Origin: Nilaparvata lugens
Taxonomy: Eukaryota; Arthropoda; Insecta; Hemiptera; Delphacidae
DNA length: 64,000 nt
NCBI RefSeq assembly: GCF_014356525.2
Contig: NC_052511.1
Span: 50,028,167-50,092,166 of the forward strand
Direction of reading: 5' to 3'
Shown in pieces: positions 61,915 through 64,000 of the stretch; position 1 is the stretch's first letter; every line of letters begins with the position of its first letter. A program made the translations under genes and the position numbers. The notes under the pieces were generated by a model, which saw nothing but the letters and a program-made list of their open reading frames with translations, was not told the origin of the DNA and made no database searches.

Positions 61915-63590
61915 AATAAGTAAAAAACTGGCTTAAACACGTACAGGATAGGAAAATTAAGTTTGACGCATCATCACATCTGAACTACTGGACTGATCAA
62001 CTTGAAATTTTGCATATAGATTCTTAATTAACCCAGGATGGTTATAGGTATATTTTCAATTTTTCAAAATTTCATTACGTCAAGTTTCCAGTTTGTCAAG
62101 TTTTAAAATAGACCCTTACGAAGCTGGTTAAAAATATATGAATATCATCAATGATGACACGTATAATCCTAATTTATATTATATAAATTCATTTTATTAG
62201 GAAACATAAATAATTGGAAACTTTGTGTGAGTATCATAATTCTACAGTGAAAACCTACAGTGAAATTCACTCCAAAATGTAGCATTTTTCATAAATAGCG
62301 TCAATGTCACCCACTGAACTAATGCTGTCTCAATAAATCAAAAACTCAATAATGGATACCTGAGGCATAATATCTCATGACTGGATTTACAAACTGGTTG
62401 AGAACATACTAATTGTAGTTCACAAAAGCGTTTACCAACTGATTCATATAGAAATAATGTGAGAAAATGCTATTATGACCGTAGATTTTAATTATTGTAC
62501 TTTGGTTTTATTGACCAATTGTGTGGAAAACACGTTTTCTTAGTAAAAACAGGTTTCAGGATGAAGAAGCATTTTCCCCATTGGAAACCAAATTCATTTC
62601 GATTGTTCTCATTGTTTCCTATTGGAATATTCGTTAGTGGTTATATATTATTTGTATTTTATTTTGGTCTTTTAATTTTTAATCTTTCCTATTTCATTTT
62701 CCTCTCTTAATTTTTCTCTTTTGTAATTTATATGTTTCTCTCTCAAGTCAATTTGTTGCTTCTATGAAACTCTTTAATCCATTCCTTCATTGAGTTCTAG
62801 AGCCTGATAGATTTCCTCAATAATATTATTCAAAGAATTGAATCATTTTTCAACTGCTATTTTTATCTATTGTTTTCCTCGTGAAATTTTAAATCAAGTT
62901 CATTAATAATTCCATCAGGAAAAGGATCATTTTTCCTTTCAATTATTGATCTTCTCTGGTATTTTCAGTGGATAATATTTTGCAATTAGTTCTGTCCTGT
63001 TCTTTGTTATTTTTATTACATACCGGATTTTTGTTCAGCTGTTTTTCGTCTTAATCATTCTATTTCTTTCTATTGTTATATATGTTTACATTGTTATATT
63101 GTTTATATCGTTATATTGTTATGTCCTGTTCTTTGTTATTTTTGTTCAGCTGTTTTTCGTCTTAATCATTCTATTTCTTCTGTTATGATCAAAGACAGAA
63201 AGAACTAGTAGAAATGTAATGGCTGATTATTTTTTGCAGATTTCATGTCGTTAATGTAATTTGGTTTGGGATTTCAGAAACTACTCTATGCTTTGACACA
63301 ATATTGAAAACCAACTTCAAATATTATACCAAATTCAATATTCAGAAATTTTCAACATCATGAGAATTTTACAAGGTCTATTTTGTTTACACATATTCTA
63401 TCATAATATCATTTAAAAGCAATTTGGGGAAAATTGATGAAATTCACCAATATTTGAATAAAAAACCATCCACCATGAATCAATATTATTGGGAGTCGAG
63501 AAAATCTTTTTTTCAAATAAGCCGTCAAGATAGAATTATGATTTGTATCGTTCTATCTCAATCCGTAACAGAACTAGCTCAATGACTAAA
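61915..63590. other. Sequence without recognised features
   Basis: A/T-rich. The block TGTTATGTCCTGTTCTTTGTTATTTT recurs as a short direct repeat near 62990 and 63118, followed by GTTCAGCTGTTTTTCGTCTT in both. No gene is supported. Confidence 0.4.
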
Positions 63591-63940
63591 CCAACCGTGA
63601 AAGAATACGATTGGCCAAGCGCTGAGAGCTTCTGACCAATGAGAGCCAAGAAGGCGTGGTTTTCACTACCAAAGCGACAACCCACATTTCTCTCATTCCA
63701 CAATGAATTGTTCAAGACTCAAGAACTAAGTTTTATGATATTCAATTAATTGAAATTGTCCATCAATTATTGTATTTTGTTTTGTTTCATAAAGTGAATC
63801 TTCTTTGGAAATGGAGAATCGAATTGATATATTTTGAACATTCTGCTCTTAACGCTACAAATTCGATAAATTTTGTGATATTACAAGTTCATCAATCATT
63901 ATTTACTTATCTCATTGATTACTCTAACTCTATATAAAGC

Positions 63941-64000
63941 CATGTCCACACTAAACAAATGTTTGACAAACTTGTTTGCTGAAAATGTTTTGGCGAATTT
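63941..64000 (+). mobile_element. Start of a foldback MITE cut by the window edge
   Basis: AAGCCATGTCCACACTAAAC with ACAAATGTTTGACAAACTTG resembles the termini of the other TTA/TAA foldback MITEs. The partner arm would lie outside the window. Confidence 0.35.

Noticed and set aside
1..64000. Bacterial-style operons, Shine-Dalgarno sites, riboswitches or integrated viral genes
   Set aside because: Spliced genes, A/T-rich introns and eukaryotic transposons fill the window. I saw no viral structural or replication gene.

Overview
The window reads as intron-rich, repeat-dense animal DNA. A tract of the arthropod telomere repeat TTAGG, insect-type transposons (mariner/Tc1, Helitron-like, RTE- and Jockey-like LINEs, tRNA-derived SINEs, foldback MITEs) and the two gene models point to an insect. 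The repeat families resemble ones I associate with hemipterans such as planthoppers, but I cannot fix the species from sequence alone.

Two protein-coding genes are convincing, and they converge. On the + strand, six exons between 157 and 18959 encode RNA polymerase III subunit RPC6 (POLR3F/RPC39). On the - strand, twelve coding exons from 57112 down to 22111 encode an SLC26-family anion (sulfate) transporter of about 672 residues, with a membrane domain followed by a STAS domain. All junctions follow GT..AG and keep the frame. The genes have no functional link that I can see; they are housekeeping neighbours separated by about 3 kb of transposon debris. The RPC6 model has one defect: an extra C in a CCCC run (18939-18942) of the last exon moves the conserved C-terminal segment, including the fourth cysteine of the iron-sulfur site, out of frame.

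Almost everything else is mobile DNA in the introns. 1-19 kb (RPC6): LINE remnants (about 0.9-1.8 kb and 4.1-5.0 kb), a tRNA-derived SINE with exact target duplications (3.6 kb), TA-flanked MITEs, a Helitron nested in another element (9.2-9.9 kb), foldback elements, a 900-bp foldback with a TTAGG array in its loop (13.8-14.7 kb), and an intact-looking DD41D transposase gene with long inverted repeats (15.4-17.6 kb). 19-23 kb (between the genes and the last transporter intron): RTE- and Jockey-like fragments. 23-57 kb (transporter introns): deleted transposons, LINE 3' ends, a Helitron with an internal minisatellite, many foldback MITEs, and a minisatellite that has copied the 3' splice site of one transporter exon several times. 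57-64 kb: SINEs, short interspersed repeats, an array of MITE ends, Helitron debris and no recognisable gene.

I found no CRISPR array, rRNA, functional tRNA, bacterial operon or evident novel multi-gene system. The observations most worth following are the RPC6 frameshift, the TTAGG insertion flanked by 13-bp direct repeats, the multiplied splice acceptors, and the set of diverse foldback MITEs that share TTA/TAA target sites and ACACAC-type termini.
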